Under the pieces are notes generated by a model, which was not told the origin of the DNA, searched no databases, and saw nothing but the letters and a program-made list of their open reading frames with translations. DNA of 64,000 nt. Source: Caulobacter soli (GTDB taxonomy: Bacteria; Pseudomonadota; Alphaproteobacteria; Caulobacterales; Caulobacteraceae). Where the stretch lies: the NCBI RefSeq assembly GCF_011045195.1, contig NZ_CP049199.1, forward strand, positions 558,001-622,000. Direction: 5' to 3'. Position numbers and translations under genes: made by a program. Below are positions 48,393 through 58,554 of the stretch, in pieces (position 1 is the stretch's first letter; each line of letters opens with the position of its first letter).

Positions 48393-49679
<1,287 letters not shown>

Positions 49680-49768
49680 GACTGCAACGGATTTTCCAAG
49701 GCTAAGTTAGCGATTGCTTAGCAGGCAAGGCCTTATGACGGTGGCCTCTCTGGGGAGGTTCGCCGTCT

Positions 49769-50914
49769 TTGGTCGCTGCGCGTCGTTTAATGAAGTCCGC
49801 AAACAAGGCGGATCGTCTGACGCGCAGCCTCCGAGCGCTTGATCGGGAGGCGTCGACCAGTCGCGTCCTGAACCTGCTGGCCATCGAGGCCCGCAGCGGC
49901 CACAGGCCCGAACACGGCGAGGCGCCGTTGTTCCGCAATCGCATCCTCAACACCGCCCTGGTGGTCAAGCACCGCCTGCGGGCCGACGATATCTTCCTGT
50001 TCGACGAGATCCGGCCCAACGCCACCAAGATCATCATTCCGTTCGAGCGTAGCGACCTGGGCCTGGGCGGCCAGTCGTTCTTCGTGGGTCAGCGCGGCTG
50101 GGTGGACCTGCTGCGCGAGGCCTGCAACGAACACACCGACATGGCGCGCGACCTGGCGACCCTGCGGCTGATCGATCAGTTGCCGTCGCTGGATCCGTTC
50201 CTGCTGCGCGAGCATCTGCGCCGCCACGGCCTGTCGGTGGCCTCCAGCTATTTCGCGCTGTCGGGCGCCGACATGGAGCAGATGCAGAGCTTCGTGTCGG
50301 TCCAGATCTCGCAGCTGATCAATCTGGCCTATCGCGACGCCGGCCGCATCGTGCCCGGCGCGCACGCCGCGCGCCTGGTCGAGGCCTTGCTGTCCACCGA
50401 CGTCGACGAGCGGCTGGAGCCGCTGCGCGAGACCCTGGTCATGGACGGCGACAGCTTCAAGGAAGGCGTCTTCAGCTGGAAGGGCTTCCTCTATTACAAG
50501 TGGATGCTGAACCGGCTGTGGGCCGATCTGGACACCGTCGGCGGCGAGATCGCGCGGCTGACGATCACCGGCAATCGCGACGTGGCCATGCAGCGGTTCG
50601 TCGACGACACCCGCAAGCGCCTGCGTCGCGGCATCCTGATCGAGCGCAAGTCGATCCTGCGGGCGCTGGACGTCTATGACCGCGCGTTCGACGACCTGAT
50701 CGAAAACGGCAAGCCCCAGGCGTTCCGCGAATTCCTGCTGCGCGCGCCCGACATGTTCCTGTCGCTGGGCGAGAAGGTCGGGGTCATCGCCCACATCGCC
50801 AGCTTCTGGCGCTACCGCTTCCCGATCGGCACGCCCCTGGTGGCCGACATCGAGGACGCCATCGACATCCTCCAGGATTTCGACGCAGGATTGACCGCAA
50901 GCCTGGCCGCCTGA
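49769..50914 (+). CDS. Conserved hypothetical protein
   Basis: A 381-residue soluble protein that I do not recognise. Mostly helical by composition; it begins with a basic stretch (ARRLMKSANKADRLTRSLRA) and contains EIRPNATKIIIPFERSDLGL, then GGQSFFVGQRGWVDLL and RFVDDTRKRLRRGILIERKS. No signal peptide, membrane helix or nucleotide motif. GGGGAGG at 49752-49758 favours TTG 49769; ATG 49790 is the alternative. It lies between purA and the receiver protein at 51008, all plus strand but with gaps of 90-95 bases. Confidence 0.65.
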   Translation: MVAARRLMKSANKADRLTRSLRALDREASTSRVLNLLAIEARSGHRPEHGEAPLFRNRILNTALVVKHRLRADDIFLFDEIRPNATKIIIPFERSDLGLGGQSFFVGQRGWVDLLREACNEHTDMARDLATLRLIDQLPSLDPFLLREHLRRHGLSVASSYFALSGADMEQMQSFVSVQISQLINLAYRDAGRIVPGAHAARLVEALLSTDVDERLEPLRETLVMDGDSFKEGVFSWKGFLYYKWMLNRLWADLDTVGGEIARLTITGNRDVAMQRFVDDTRKRLRRGILIERKSILRALDVYDRAFDDLIENGKPQAFREFLLRAPDMFLSLGEKVGVIAHIASFWRYRFPIGTPLVADIEDAIDILQDFDAGLTASLAA

Positions 50915-51007
50915 AGGACGTTCTGCCGCAACCGGCGACTAATAAGCGGATTTTTACCATCGACCGCCTAGTGTGCGGGCTAGTCATCTTTGGAGCACCT
51001 GGGTCCC

Positions 51008-51805
51008 GTGTTCGACGGCAATATCCGCACCTTGCAGCGTATCGCGGCGAAGATGCAGCGCGTGCTGATCGTCGACCCGAACACCGCCGCCGTGCGCCTG
51101 CTCGCCGACCAGCTGCGCCATGTGGGCAATGTCCAGGTCTTCCACGCCGCCTCGATCGAGGCCGGCTGGGGCATGGCCCGCACGGTCGACCCGATGCTGA
51201 TCTTCGTCGAGCACGCCTCCAGCGGCTGCGACGGCCTGGCCCTGGCCAAGAAGATCCGCCGCAGCGACCTGGCCTGCCGCGAGAACCCGATCATCATGTG
51301 CACGTCGGAAGCGACGGCCGAGGCGATCTTCGGCGCCCGCGACGCCGGCATCCACGAGTTCATGCGCAAGCCGTTCACGATCAAGGATCTGGAACGGCGG
51401 CTTGAAGCGGTGACGCTGAAGCCCCGCGACTGGGTCGAGGCCGTGCAATATGTCGGGCCCGACCGCCGCCGCTTCAACTCGGCCGAATACAAGGGCCCGC
51501 GCAAGCGCAAGGCCGACGCCGGCGGCACGCCCGCCGCCCGCCTGTCCCAGGCCCTGCGCATCGTCAAGTCGGCCGCCCAGGCCCTGGACAGCGATCCGAA
51601 CCAGGCCCGCCGCGCCCTGGCCGCCCAGGCGGTCGAGCTGAAGAAGGTCGGCGAGGCCGTCAAGGACAACCGGCTGGTCGAGGCCGCCGCCGCCCTGGAG
51701 GCCGTCACCGCCGGCGGCATGGGCCGCGCCGAACTGCTCAAGCGCATCGACGGCCTGATGGGCTTCATGACCGAGGGCGACAACAACGGCCGCGGCGCGG
51801 CCTGA
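51008..51805 (+). CDS. Atypical receiver-domain protein (Glu at the phospho-acceptor position)
   Basis: A 265-residue protein with an N-terminal CheY-like domain: RVLIVDPNTAAVRLLADQLR, then DPMLIFVEHASSGCDGLALA, IIMCTSEAT and GIHEFMRKPF. Thr99 and Lys121 are in place, but the acceptor Asp is Glu68 (FVEHAS), and only one of the acidic pair remains (Asp23). The C-terminal 130 residues are Ala-rich helices, with GPDRRRFNSAEYKGPRKRKA as a basic linker. No DNA-binding domain is seen. The start is GTG 51008 (GGAG 11 bases upstream); TTG 50990 is an alternative. Probably a phosphorylation-independent or locked receiver; partner unknown. Confidence 0.75.
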   Translation: MFDGNIRTLQRIAAKMQRVLIVDPNTAAVRLLADQLRHVGNVQVFHAASIEAGWGMARTVDPMLIFVEHASSGCDGLALAKKIRRSDLACRENPIIMCTSEATAEAIFGARDAGIHEFMRKPFTIKDLERRLEAVTLKPRDWVEAVQYVGPDRRRFNSAEYKGPRKRKADAGGTPAARLSQALRIVKSAAQALDSDPNQARRALAAQAVELKKVGEAVKDNRLVEAAAALEAVTAGGMGRAELLKRIDGLMGFMTEGDNNGRGAA

Positions 51806-51939
51806 CGCTTTGCGCGTCATTTCCACGACTTAAAACCTACACGGGTCCGTCGTGACGCTGTCGCGGGACGGCAACACGGCCGGTCTACAGCCCGCCCGAT
51901 AGTCCGCGCTGTCTCGCGCGGCGACTCGGGGGCACTTCC

Positions 51940-54684
51940 ATGATCCGCATCAACAAGGGCGCCTTGCTGCGCCGCGTCAGCGCCTTGGCGCTGGCTTCGC
52001 TGGCCGTTTCGGCGCCGGCCCTGGCCGCCGACCTGCGTGGCCGGGTCGTGGACGCCGCCGGCGCGCCGCTGCCGGGCGCCTGGGTCGAGGCGGGCGGGCG
52101 CTCGACCACGGCCGGTCCCGACGGTCGCTTCGTGCTGAGCAATGTGGTCCCGGGCGCGACCGACGTGACCGTGGCCTATGTCGGCTACAGCGCCTCGACC
52201 CTGCCGGTCACCGTGGCCGACGCCGGGAACGAGGTTCTCCTGACCCTCAAGCCCACCGACGAGGTCTCCGAAGTGGTGGTCAGCAGCGCCCGCGCCGCCG
52301 AGCGCCGCTCGCTGCAGGTCAAGAAGGTGGCCGACAACTTCGTCGAGGCCCTCTACGCCAATGACGTGGGCAAGCTGCCCGACCAGAACGTCGCCGAGGC
52401 CGTGCGCCGCCTGCCGGGCGTGTCGGTGGCCAACGACCAGGGCGAAGGCCGCTATGTGATCATCCGCGGCGTGGATCCGCGCTACGTCAATGTCACGGTC
52501 AATGGCCAGACCGCCGCCGCGCCCGAGCCCGACAGCCGCCAGGTCAAGCTGGACGACATCCCCTCGGCGATGATCGGCTCGGTCAAGGTGATCAAGAGCC
52601 TGACCGCCGACCTCGACGCCAGCGCCATCGCCGGCCAGGTCGACATCGTCACCCTCAGCGCCTTCGACCGTCATGGGATCTTCGGCAGCCTGCGCGGCGA
52701 CTACGGTCAGTTCGACCTCAACGACAAGAACCCCTATCAGGTCGACGCCCAACTGGGCGGCACGTTCGGCCCGGACGGCCAGTTCGGGGCAGTGGTCTCG
52801 GCCAACTATTCCAAGCGCCCGGTCGAGTCGCAGAACGTGGCCGGCGCCTCGTGGGCCAACGGCCTGCCGACCGACTTCGACACCCGCGACTACAACCTGG
52901 TGCGCGAACGCACGGGCTTCGTCGGCAATTTCGACTGGCGTCCGACCGACGACGTCCAGCTGTACCTGCGCAGCGCGTACTCGAAGTTCACCGACCACGA
53001 GACCCGCGACCGCTTCCGCCTGCCGATCGCCGGGACCATCGTCTCGAGCTCGGCGACCACCGGTTCGTTCACCAAGGCCACGGGCACGCGTTACGTCCGA
53101 CGTCGCGACGAGGACGACAATACCAAGACCGTCTCGGTCGGCGGCCGCTTCAACCTGCCGGTCGGCCACCTGGACGTCGACGCCGCCTATAGCCGCGCCG
53201 AGAAGACCGACCCGCTGCGCAGCGAATTCCAGTTCGCCACCGGCAAGACCATGGCCGGGACCTACGACACCTCGGACGTGCTGTTCCTGGTGACCCCGAC
53301 GGCGACGGCCTATGACCCGGCCCAGTACACGTTCAAGAGCACCAACTACGATCGCCGCGAGGCCGTCGAGGAGCTGAAACAGGCCCGCGCCGACTACAGC
53401 TATCCGCTGGCGATGGTCGGCGAAGGCAGCGAGCTGAAGGTCGGCGCCAAGCTGATCGACCGCTCCAAGACCAACGACCGCGACTATACGACCTACGACC
53501 CGGGCGCGACGGCCTTCACCCTGGCGGCCCTGAACCCACCGACCTTGGATTCGACCTATGACGGTCGTTACAAGTTCGGTCCGATGGTCAATTACGAGGC
53601 CGCCCAGGCCTACGTCACCGCCCACCCCGCGACCCTGAAGCTGAACGTCGCCAAGTCGCTGAGCACCGCCCTGCTCAGCGACTACGACGTGTCGGAAAAG
53701 ATCTATGCCGGCTACGCCATGGCGACCCTGAAGCTGGGTCGAGTGACCTTGGTTCCCGGCCTGCGCGTCGAGACCACCGACGGCGACTACACCGCCAAGA
53801 CCTTCAACAACGTCACGTCCAAGCAAGGTCCGGACACCACGGGCTCGAACAAGTACACCAACTGGTTCCCCAGCCTGAACGCCAAGATGGACGTCACCGA
53901 TCGCCTGGTGCTGCGCGCCGCGGCGACCACGGCGATCGGCCGTCCGGACTACGTGTCGCTGGCCCCGGCCATCACCGTCGACGCCACGGCCGACACGGTC
54001 ACCCAGGGCAATCCGGGCCTTAAGCCGCTGCTGTCGGCCAATCTGGACGCCGGCCTCGAATATTACCTGCCGGGCCAGGGCGTGCTGTCGGTCGCCGCCT
54101 TCTTCAAGGACATCCAGGATCCGATCTTCACCCAGACCCTGCTGAACCAGAGCGGCACCTACGGCGGCGTGGCCCTGACCGGCGCGGCGGTGACCACCCC
54201 GCTGAACGCCAGCAAGGCCAGCATCGCCGGCATCGAGTTCAACGCCCAATCGCAGCTGACCTTCCTGCCGGGCGCCCTGGACGGCTTCGGCGTGGGGGCG
54301 AACCTCGCCCTGATCGACTCGACCCTGCGCGGCGTGCCCGGCCGGGGCGTCGACAGCCTGCCGCTGGCCCAGCAGTCCAAGACCGTCGCCACCGCCCAGC
54401 TGTTCTATGAGAAGTACGGCTTCTCGGCCCGGGTGGCCTATTCCTACCGCTCCAAGTTCCTCTACACGATCGGCGCCGACCAGGGCTCGGACGTTTGGTG
54501 GGACGACCACGGCCAGCTGGACGCCCGCGCCGCCTACGCCTTCGGCAAGACGGCCAGCATCTTCATCGAGGGCAGCAACCTCAATGACGAGCCGTGGCGC
54601 ACCTTCGTCGGCAGCGACCATCACCTGGGCGAGAACGAGCGCTACGGCCGGACCTTCCGGACGGGCGTCCAGCTCAGCTTCTAG
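51940..54684 (+). CDS. TonB-dependent receptor with N-terminal carboxypeptidase-like domain
   Basis: A 914-residue outer-membrane transporter. Signal peptide to ALA (residue 30), then a carboxypeptidase-regulatory-like domain (LRGRVVDAAGAPLPGAWVEA, residues 31-105), plug (VGKLPDQNVAEAVRRLPGVS, then VANDQGEGRYVIIRGVDPRY) and a 22-strand-type barrel ending TGVQLSF with terminal Phe. The plug pattern is that of the Caulobacter/Xanthomonas receptor subfamily (TIGR01782-like), many of which import sugars. No adjacent transporter or sugar enzyme hints at the substrate, and no Fur box is evident. A terminator follows. Confidence 0.9.
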   Translation: MIRINKGALLRRVSALALASLAVSAPALAADLRGRVVDAAGAPLPGAWVEAGGRSTTAGPDGRFVLSNVVPGATDVTVAYVGYSASTLPVTVADAGNEVLLTLKPTDEVSEVVVSSARAAERRSLQVKKVADNFVEALYANDVGKLPDQNVAEAVRRLPGVSVANDQGEGRYVIIRGVDPRYVNVTVNGQTAAAPEPDSRQVKLDDIPSAMIGSVKVIKSLTADLDASAIAGQVDIVTLSAFDRHGIFGSLRGDYGQFDLNDKNPYQVDAQLGGTFGPDGQFGAVVSANYSKRPVESQNVAGASWANGLPTDFDTRDYNLVRERTGFVGNFDWRPTDDVQLYLRSAYSKFTDHETRDRFRLPIAGTIVSSSATTGSFTKATGTRYVRRRDEDDNTKTVSVGGRFNLPVGHLDVDAAYSRAEKTDPLRSEFQFATGKTMAGTYDTSDVLFLVTPTATAYDPAQYTFKSTNYDRREAVEELKQARADYSYPLAMVGEGSELKVGAKLIDRSKTNDRDYTTYDPGATAFTLAALNPPTLDSTYDGRYKFGPMVNYEAAQAYVTAHPATLKLNVAKSLSTALLSDYDVSEKIYAGYAMATLKLGRVTLVPGLRVETTDGDYTAKTFNNVTSKQGPDTTGSNKYTNWFPSLNAKMDVTDRLVLRAAATTAIGRPDYVSLAPAITVDATADTVTQGNPGLKPLLSANLDAGLEYYLPGQGVLSVAAFFKDIQDPIFTQTLLNQSGTYGGVALTGAAVTTPLNASKASIAGIEFNAQSQLTFLPGALDGFGVGANLALIDSTLRGVPGRGVDSLPLAQQSKTVATAQLFYEKYGFSARVAYSYRSKFLYTIGADQGSDVWWDDHGQLDARAAYAFGKTASIFIEGSNLNDEPWRTFVGSDHHLGENERYGRTFRTGVQLSF

Positions 54685-54709
54685 AACCCGACCCCATTCC
54701 TGCCCCTGG

Positions 54710-54737
54710 ACGCCCCGCGAAAGTGGGGCGTTTCTTT
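54710..54737 (+). terminator. Rho-independent terminator after the TonB-dependent receptor
   Basis: ACGCCCCGC (54710-54718), tetraloop GAAA, GTGGGGCGT (54723-54731), followed by TTCTTTCT. Also downstream of the convergent hydrolase stop (54746), so it may serve both. Confidence 0.85.
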
Positions 54738-54745
54738 CTAAAGGA

Positions 54746-55459
54746 CTAGCGCGCCAGCCAGCGGCGCAGGGCGGCGTTGACCGCGTCGGGCGCTTCCATC
54801 GGCGTCATGTGGCCGGAGTCAGGGATCACCACCATGTGCGTGCAGCCGATGGCGTGGGCCATCTCGTGCTGGCCGGCCAACGGGGTGATGGCGTCGTGTT
54901 CGCCGCAGATGATGACGATCGGGCGGCGCAGGGCCTTCAGCGCGGCTTCGCCGTCTTCGCGCGGCAGTCCGTTCTGGCGCAGGAACACCTCGCGGCCCAG
55001 GCGCTGGGTCATGGCCTGGATGCGGCCGGTCAGGTCCTTGTCGTCGAGCCGCGAGGCGTCGACATAGCTGGCCATCAGCCGGTCGGCGACGCCCAGGAAG
55101 GCGCCCTCGTGGCTGGCGGCGGCGTTGACGGCGCGGCGCTGGGCGGCGCGTTCTGGGCTGTCGGCGCGGATGGCGGTGTCGATCAAGGCCAGGCGCGCGA
55201 TCCGCTCGGGCGCGATCCGGGCGATCTCCTGGGCGACGTAGCCGCCCATGGAAAAGCCGGCCAGGGCGAAGGTCGGCTCGGCGTTCGCCAGCACCTGCTG
55301 CGCCAGTTCTCGCAAACTCTCGCCGTGCGTCAGGTCGGGGACCTGGCAGCGGGCCACGTCGGCCAGGCCGGCGATCTGGTCGCGCCACAGCTCGGCGTCG
55401 TTCAGCAGGCCAGGCAGGAGCAGGAGTTGGGGGAGGGTGCCGGGAATGGGATTGCTCAT
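54746..55459 (-). CDS. Alpha/beta hydrolase
   Basis: A 237-residue alpha/beta hydrolase. Nucleophile elbow GFSMGG (Ser in FALAGFSMGGYVAQEIARIA), acid Asp in IICGEHDAITPLAGQ and His in IPDSGHMTPMEAPDAV near the end. Closest by eye to BioH/3-oxoadipate-enol-lactonase-like hydrolases. The ATG at 55459 sits two bases after the T-tract of the rpoH terminator, whose stem (GGGGCG) is the only candidate ribosome-binding site. Read-through from rpoH is therefore likely. Substrate unknown. Confidence 0.8.
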   Translation of the reverse strand: MSNPIPGTLPQLLLLPGLLNDAELWRDQIAGLADVARCQVPDLTHGESLRELAQQVLANAEPTFALAGFSMGGYVAQEIARIAPERIARLALIDTAIRADSPERAAQRRAVNAAASHEGAFLGVADRLMASYVDASRLDDKDLTGRIQAMTQRLGREVFLRQNGLPREDGEAALKALRRPIVIICGEHDAITPLAGQHEMAHAIGCTHMVVIPDSGHMTPMEAPDAVNAALRRWLAR

Positions 55460-55461
55460 CG

Positions 55462-55492
55462 AAAAACGCCCCGGACCTTTCGATCCGGGGCG
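55462..55492 (-). terminator. Terminator after rpoH, abutting the hydrolase start
   Basis: On the minus strand CGCCCCGGA, an eight-base loop, TCCGGGGCG (55492-55467), then TTTTT (55466-55462). The next base pair leads into the hydrolase ATG at 55459, so terminator and translation-initiation region overlap. Confidence 0.85.
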
Positions 55493-55517
55493 CTCCACGC
55501 GTTCAGGTCTTGGCGGA

Positions 55518-56405
55518 CTAGGCTTCGACCATGTTCTTGGCGATGGCGGCTTCGCGCATCGACTTCTGCAGCTTCTCGAACGCCCGGACCTCGATCTGGC
55601 GGACCCGCTCGCGGCTGACGCCATATTGCGAGGCCAGGTCTTCCAGGGTGGTCGGGTCGTCCTTCAGGCGCCGCTCGGTGAGGATGTGGCGCTCACGGTC
55701 GGTGAGTTCGACCATGGCCTCCTCGAGCAGGCTCATCCGCATGGACTTTTCCTGGTTGTCGGCGACGACGGTCTCTTGCGAAACCTGATCGTCGTCCGCC
55801 AGCCAGTCCTGCCACTCGCTCTCGCCGTCAGCGCGCAGCGGCGCGTTCAGCGAAGCGTCCGGACCGCCCAGACGGCGGTTCATCGAGATGACCTCGCTAT
55901 CCAGCACGCCCAGCTTGGTGGCGATGGCGCTGACCTGGTCGGGGCGCAGATCACCGTCCTGGAAGGCCTCGATCTGGCTCTTGGCCTTGCGCAGGTTGAA
56001 GAACAGTTTCTTCTGCGCGGCGGTCGTGCCCATCTTCACCAGCGACCACGAGCGCAGGATGTATTCCTGGATCGAGGCGCGGATCCACCACATGGCGTAG
56101 GTGGCCAGGCGGAAGCCCTTGTCGGGCTCGAACTTCTTGACGGCCTGCATCAGGCCCACATTGCCTTCGGAGATCACCTCGCCGATCGGCAGGCCGTAGC
56201 CGCGATAGCCCATGGCGATCTTGGCGACGAGACGCAGGTGGCTGGTGACCATCTTGTGGGCGGCTTCGCTGTCCTGATGCTCTTTCCAGCGTTGGGCGAG
56301 CATGAACTCCTCGTCCTTCGGCAGCATCGGGAACTTGCGGATTTCGGTGAGATAACGCGACAGGCCGCCGTCCGGCGACATCACCGATAGTGAATTCACG
56401 GCCAT
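55518..56405 (-). CDS. rpoH: Heat-shock RNA polymerase sigma factor RpoH (sigma-32)
   Basis: A 295-residue sigma-70 family factor. Region 2 core: LVAKIAMGYRGYGLPIGEVI, then SEGNVGLMQAVKKFEPDKGF, RLATYAMWWIRASIQEYI. The diagnostic RpoH box QKKLFFNLRK is at 131-140. Region 4.2: LEDLASQYGVSRERVRQIEV. It directs heat-shock gene transcription and is essential-like in Caulobacter. AAGGGG lies ten bases before the ATG. Followed by a strong terminator. The upstream 290 bases contain the 30-base palindrome. Confidence 0.97.
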   Translation of the reverse strand: MAVNSLSVMSPDGGLSRYLTEIRKFPMLPKDEEFMLAQRWKEHQDSEAAHKMVTSHLRLVAKIAMGYRGYGLPIGEVISEGNVGLMQAVKKFEPDKGFRLATYAMWWIRASIQEYILRSWSLVKMGTTAAQKKLFFNLRKAKSQIEAFQDGDLRPDQVSAIATKLGVLDSEVISMNRRLGGPDASLNAPLRADGESEWQDWLADDDQVSQETVVADNQEKSMRMSLLEEAMVELTDRERHILTERRLKDDPTTLEDLASQYGVSRERVRQIEVRAFEKLQKSMREAAIAKNMVEA

Positions 56406-56553
56406 AGATAACTACCCCTTGGTGCGGATCCGCACGCGGACCGCGCGCCATCATCCCCTCAACGGAGGTTCAGATAGGTACGCGTCGTGGCGAAGGTAAG
56501 GTCGATAACGTATTTGTAATGTCCGACACCCGGACTCGGGTATTGGCGCTACG

Positions 56554-56583
56554 AAAGTGAGAATGAACGTTCATTCTCACTTT
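56554..56583. promoter_or_regulatory. Perfect 30-base palindrome between rpoH and the DUF360-like gene
   Basis: AAAGTGAGAATGAAC (56554-56568) is followed directly by its exact reverse complement (56569-56583). The core GAATGAAC-GTTCATTC is of the kind bound by TetR/AcrR-family repressors. It lies about 150 bases upstream of rpoH and 115 bases upstream of the GTG at 56698. A run of T's follows on the plus strand, so a transcriptional hairpin is an alternative reading. The rest of 56406-56697 is the rpoH leader/promoter region. Confidence 0.8.
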
Positions 56584-56697
56584 TTCAAGTGCAAAATGCC
56601 GCGCGACGCGACGTCACTCTGCGGGGCCGCATCCGCGCTTGCCCGAACGGGCCAAGTCCACATCTAATAGCCGAGCTTGACGCCAAGGAGGCTTCCC

Positions 56698-57057
56698 GTG
56701 ACGCGCTTCGTTATCCGTGCCTTGATCGCCGCCCTGGGCCTGTGGCTGGCGTCCGAGGTCGTGCCGGGCATCGCCGTGCCGGGCGGCTGGACCAGCCTGC
56801 TGGTCGCCGCCATCCTGCTGGGCGTCGTCAACGCCATCGTCCGGCCGGTGGTCTTCGTGCTGACCCTGCCGATCACGGTGGTGACGCTGGGTCTGTTCCT
56901 GCTGGTCGTCAACGCCGCCATGCTGGGCCTGGTCGGCCTGCTGCTGCAGGGCTTCGTCGTCGACGGCCTGTGGGCCGGGATCTTCGGCTCGCTGGTGGTC
57001 GGCGCGGTCAGCTGGCTGGGCCACCTGCTGATCGGCGACGGGCGCGAGCGGGGCTAG
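56698..57057 (+). CDS. Phage-holin-family/DUF360 (YvlD-like) membrane protein
   Basis: A 119-residue inner-membrane protein with four helices. Family pattern: RFVIRALIAALGLWLASEVV, PGIAVPGGWTSLLVAAILLG, VVNAIVRPVVFVLTLPITVV, then TLGLFLLVVNAAML. Such YvlD-type proteins are widespread and of unknown function; the holin name is from a database grouping, not a demonstrated role. GTG 56698 has AAGGAGG upstream, which settles the start. It ends in a four-base overlap with the convergent TPR gene. Confidence 0.85.
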   Translation: MTRFVIRALIAALGLWLASEVVPGIAVPGGWTSLLVAAILLGVVNAIVRPVVFVLTLPITVVTLGLFLLVVNAAMLGLVGLLLQGFVVDGLWAGIFGSLVVGAVSWLGHLLIGDGRERG

Positions 57058-57812
57058 GTTCCCACCGCGCTGGCCGCCAGGTCGCGCCAGCCGCGCGCTT
57101 CCTTGCGGAAGTGGGCGTGGGTCTTGGCCAGGCGCTTGTCGATCTCGGCCAGGGTCTCGCGCGCCTCGTCCTTGCGGCCGGTCTGGGCCAGGAACACCGC
57201 GTAGCGCGCCATGCCCTCGAAGCCCGGCAATTGGTCGGCGGCCAGGCGCAGCAAGGGCTCGGCCTCGGCTTGACGGCCCAGCTGGGCGTAGGCGCGGCCC
57301 AGGGCCATGGCCGCCTGGGGCGTGCGGGTCTTTGACTGAGCGTCCAGCGTCGTCAGCAGCGGCAGAGCCTCGGCCGCGCGGTTCAGCTCGACCAGGGCGT
57401 TGGCCCGACCCAGCAACAGTTGCGGGTCGTCGGCGTACATGCCCTGCAGCGCCTCGGCATAGAGGCGCTCGGCTTCGGCGTGACGACCCAGGCCCACGGC
57501 GGCGGCGGCCAGTCGCGCGCGGTTGGCCACGGTGGGGGCGTCCTCGACCGCCTTGCCGGCGTCCCGGTATTCGCGCTGCGGGTCCAGCGTCTCGCGCGCG
57601 GCCTTGCGCATCTTCTGGGCCGTGCCGCCGCGCGTGAATTCGGGCAGGAAGATCGCCAGGAAATAGATCAGCGCGCCGATCGGCTGGACGATCAGGATGA
57701 TGAACACCCAGTAGAGCTCGCGGTGGCTACGCACCACGTGCACGCACATGGCGATCGAAAAGGCCAGCAGAGCGAGCCCGAGAAGAGGGGAAAGGCCGAG
57801 CAGGAACGACAT
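57054..57812 (-). CDS. TPR-repeat protein with N-terminal membrane anchor
   Basis: A 252-residue protein. Two helices at residues 5-25 and 33-55 (YWVFIILIVQPIGALIYFLA, the pattern of PLDc_N-type membrane segments) are followed by about four tetratricopeptide repeats (AAAAVGLGRHAEAERLYAEA, LGRANALVELNRAAEALPLL, MALGRAYAQLGRQAEAEPLL). TPRs mediate protein interactions; here they face the cytosol or periplasm depending on topology. Partners unknown. Confidence 0.75.
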   Translation of the reverse strand: MSFLLGLSPLLGLALLAFSIAMCVHVVRSHRELYWVFIILIVQPIGALIYFLAIFLPEFTRGGTAQKMRKAARETLDPQREYRDAGKAVEDAPTVANRARLAAAAVGLGRHAEAERLYAEALQGMYADDPQLLLGRANALVELNRAAEALPLLTTLDAQSKTRTPQAAMALGRAYAQLGRQAEAEPLLRLAADQLPGFEGMARYAVFLAQTGRKDEARETLAEIDKRLAKTHAHFRKEARGWRDLAASAVGT

Positions 57813-57889
57813 GGACGACTCCGAACGTGCGGACGGTGTCTCTCGCGTCGTCGCGGCGGCGTCAATCGGTCAAGCTGAACCGTTGGGGC

Positions 57890-58510
57890 CTACTCGCCCT
57901 GACGCGCGGCCTTCTTGGGATCGGCCTTCGGCGCGGGGGCCAGGCGCAGCACCTCGGCCTGGTAGCGCTCGTCATCGCCGGCCGCCGCGAAGGGCAGGGC
58001 GTCGCACAGGGCGTCCAGCATCGGGTCCAGCCACTGGTGCTCGACCTTGTGGAAGTCGCCCAGCACGTAGTGCATGACCGCGTCCTTGTGGCCCGGATGG
58101 CCCACGCCGATCCGGCCGCGCCGAAACGTGTCGCCGATCTGGCTGGTGATCGAGCGCACGCCGTTGTTGCCCGCCGCCCCGCCGCCGGCCTTCATCCGGA
58201 AGCGGCCGGGGGCCATGTCGATCTCGTCGTGGAAGACGATCACGTCGGTCGGGGCCAGCTTGAAGAACTTCATCGCCTCGCCGACGGCGCGGCCGCTCTC
58301 GTTGTAGAAGGTCTTGGGCTTGAGCAGCAGCAGCTTGACCGGGCCGTTCGGGGTCGAGACCTGCCCCTCGCAGGCCAGGCCCTGGAAGCGCGACCGCCAC
58401 GGCGCGGTCCCCCATTTGCGGGCCAGGGCGTCGACCGCCATGAACCCGACATTGTGCCGGTTCTTCTCGTATTTCGGCTCGGGATTGCCGAGGCCGGCGA
58501 GGATCAGCAT
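57890..58510 (-). CDS. pth: Peptidyl-tRNA hydrolase
   Basis: A 206-residue enzyme that releases tRNA from peptidyl-tRNA dropped by ribosomes. Motifs: LAGLGNPEPKYEKNRHNVGF with catalytic His, FYNESGRAVGEAMKFF, DVIVFHDEIDMAPGRFRMKA and GGGAAGNNGVRSI. ATG 58510 with an adjacent GTG at 58513. The C-terminal 15 residues are a Lys/Ala-rich tail. It follows rplY by about 108 bases; the rplY-pth order is common in bacteria. Confidence 0.96.
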   Translation of the reverse strand: MLILAGLGNPEPKYEKNRHNVGFMAVDALARKWGTAPWRSRFQGLACEGQVSTPNGPVKLLLLKPKTFYNESGRAVGEAMKFFKLAPTDVIVFHDEIDMAPGRFRMKAGGGAAGNNGVRSITSQIGDTFRRGRIGVGHPGHKDAVMHYVLGDFHKVEHQWLDPMLDALCDALPFAAAGDDERYQAEVLRLAPAPKADPKKAARQGE

Positions 58511-58554
58511 CACAAAAACCTAAGGCTGGGAGCTCAAGGCGAGGGGGCAAACGC

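Noticed and set aside
51817..54624. A 935-codon ORF antisense to the TonB-dependent receptor
   Set aside because: Long antisense frames are expected at this GC content; the translation is rich in Gly, Ala and Val with no domain, while the plus strand encodes a clear receptor.
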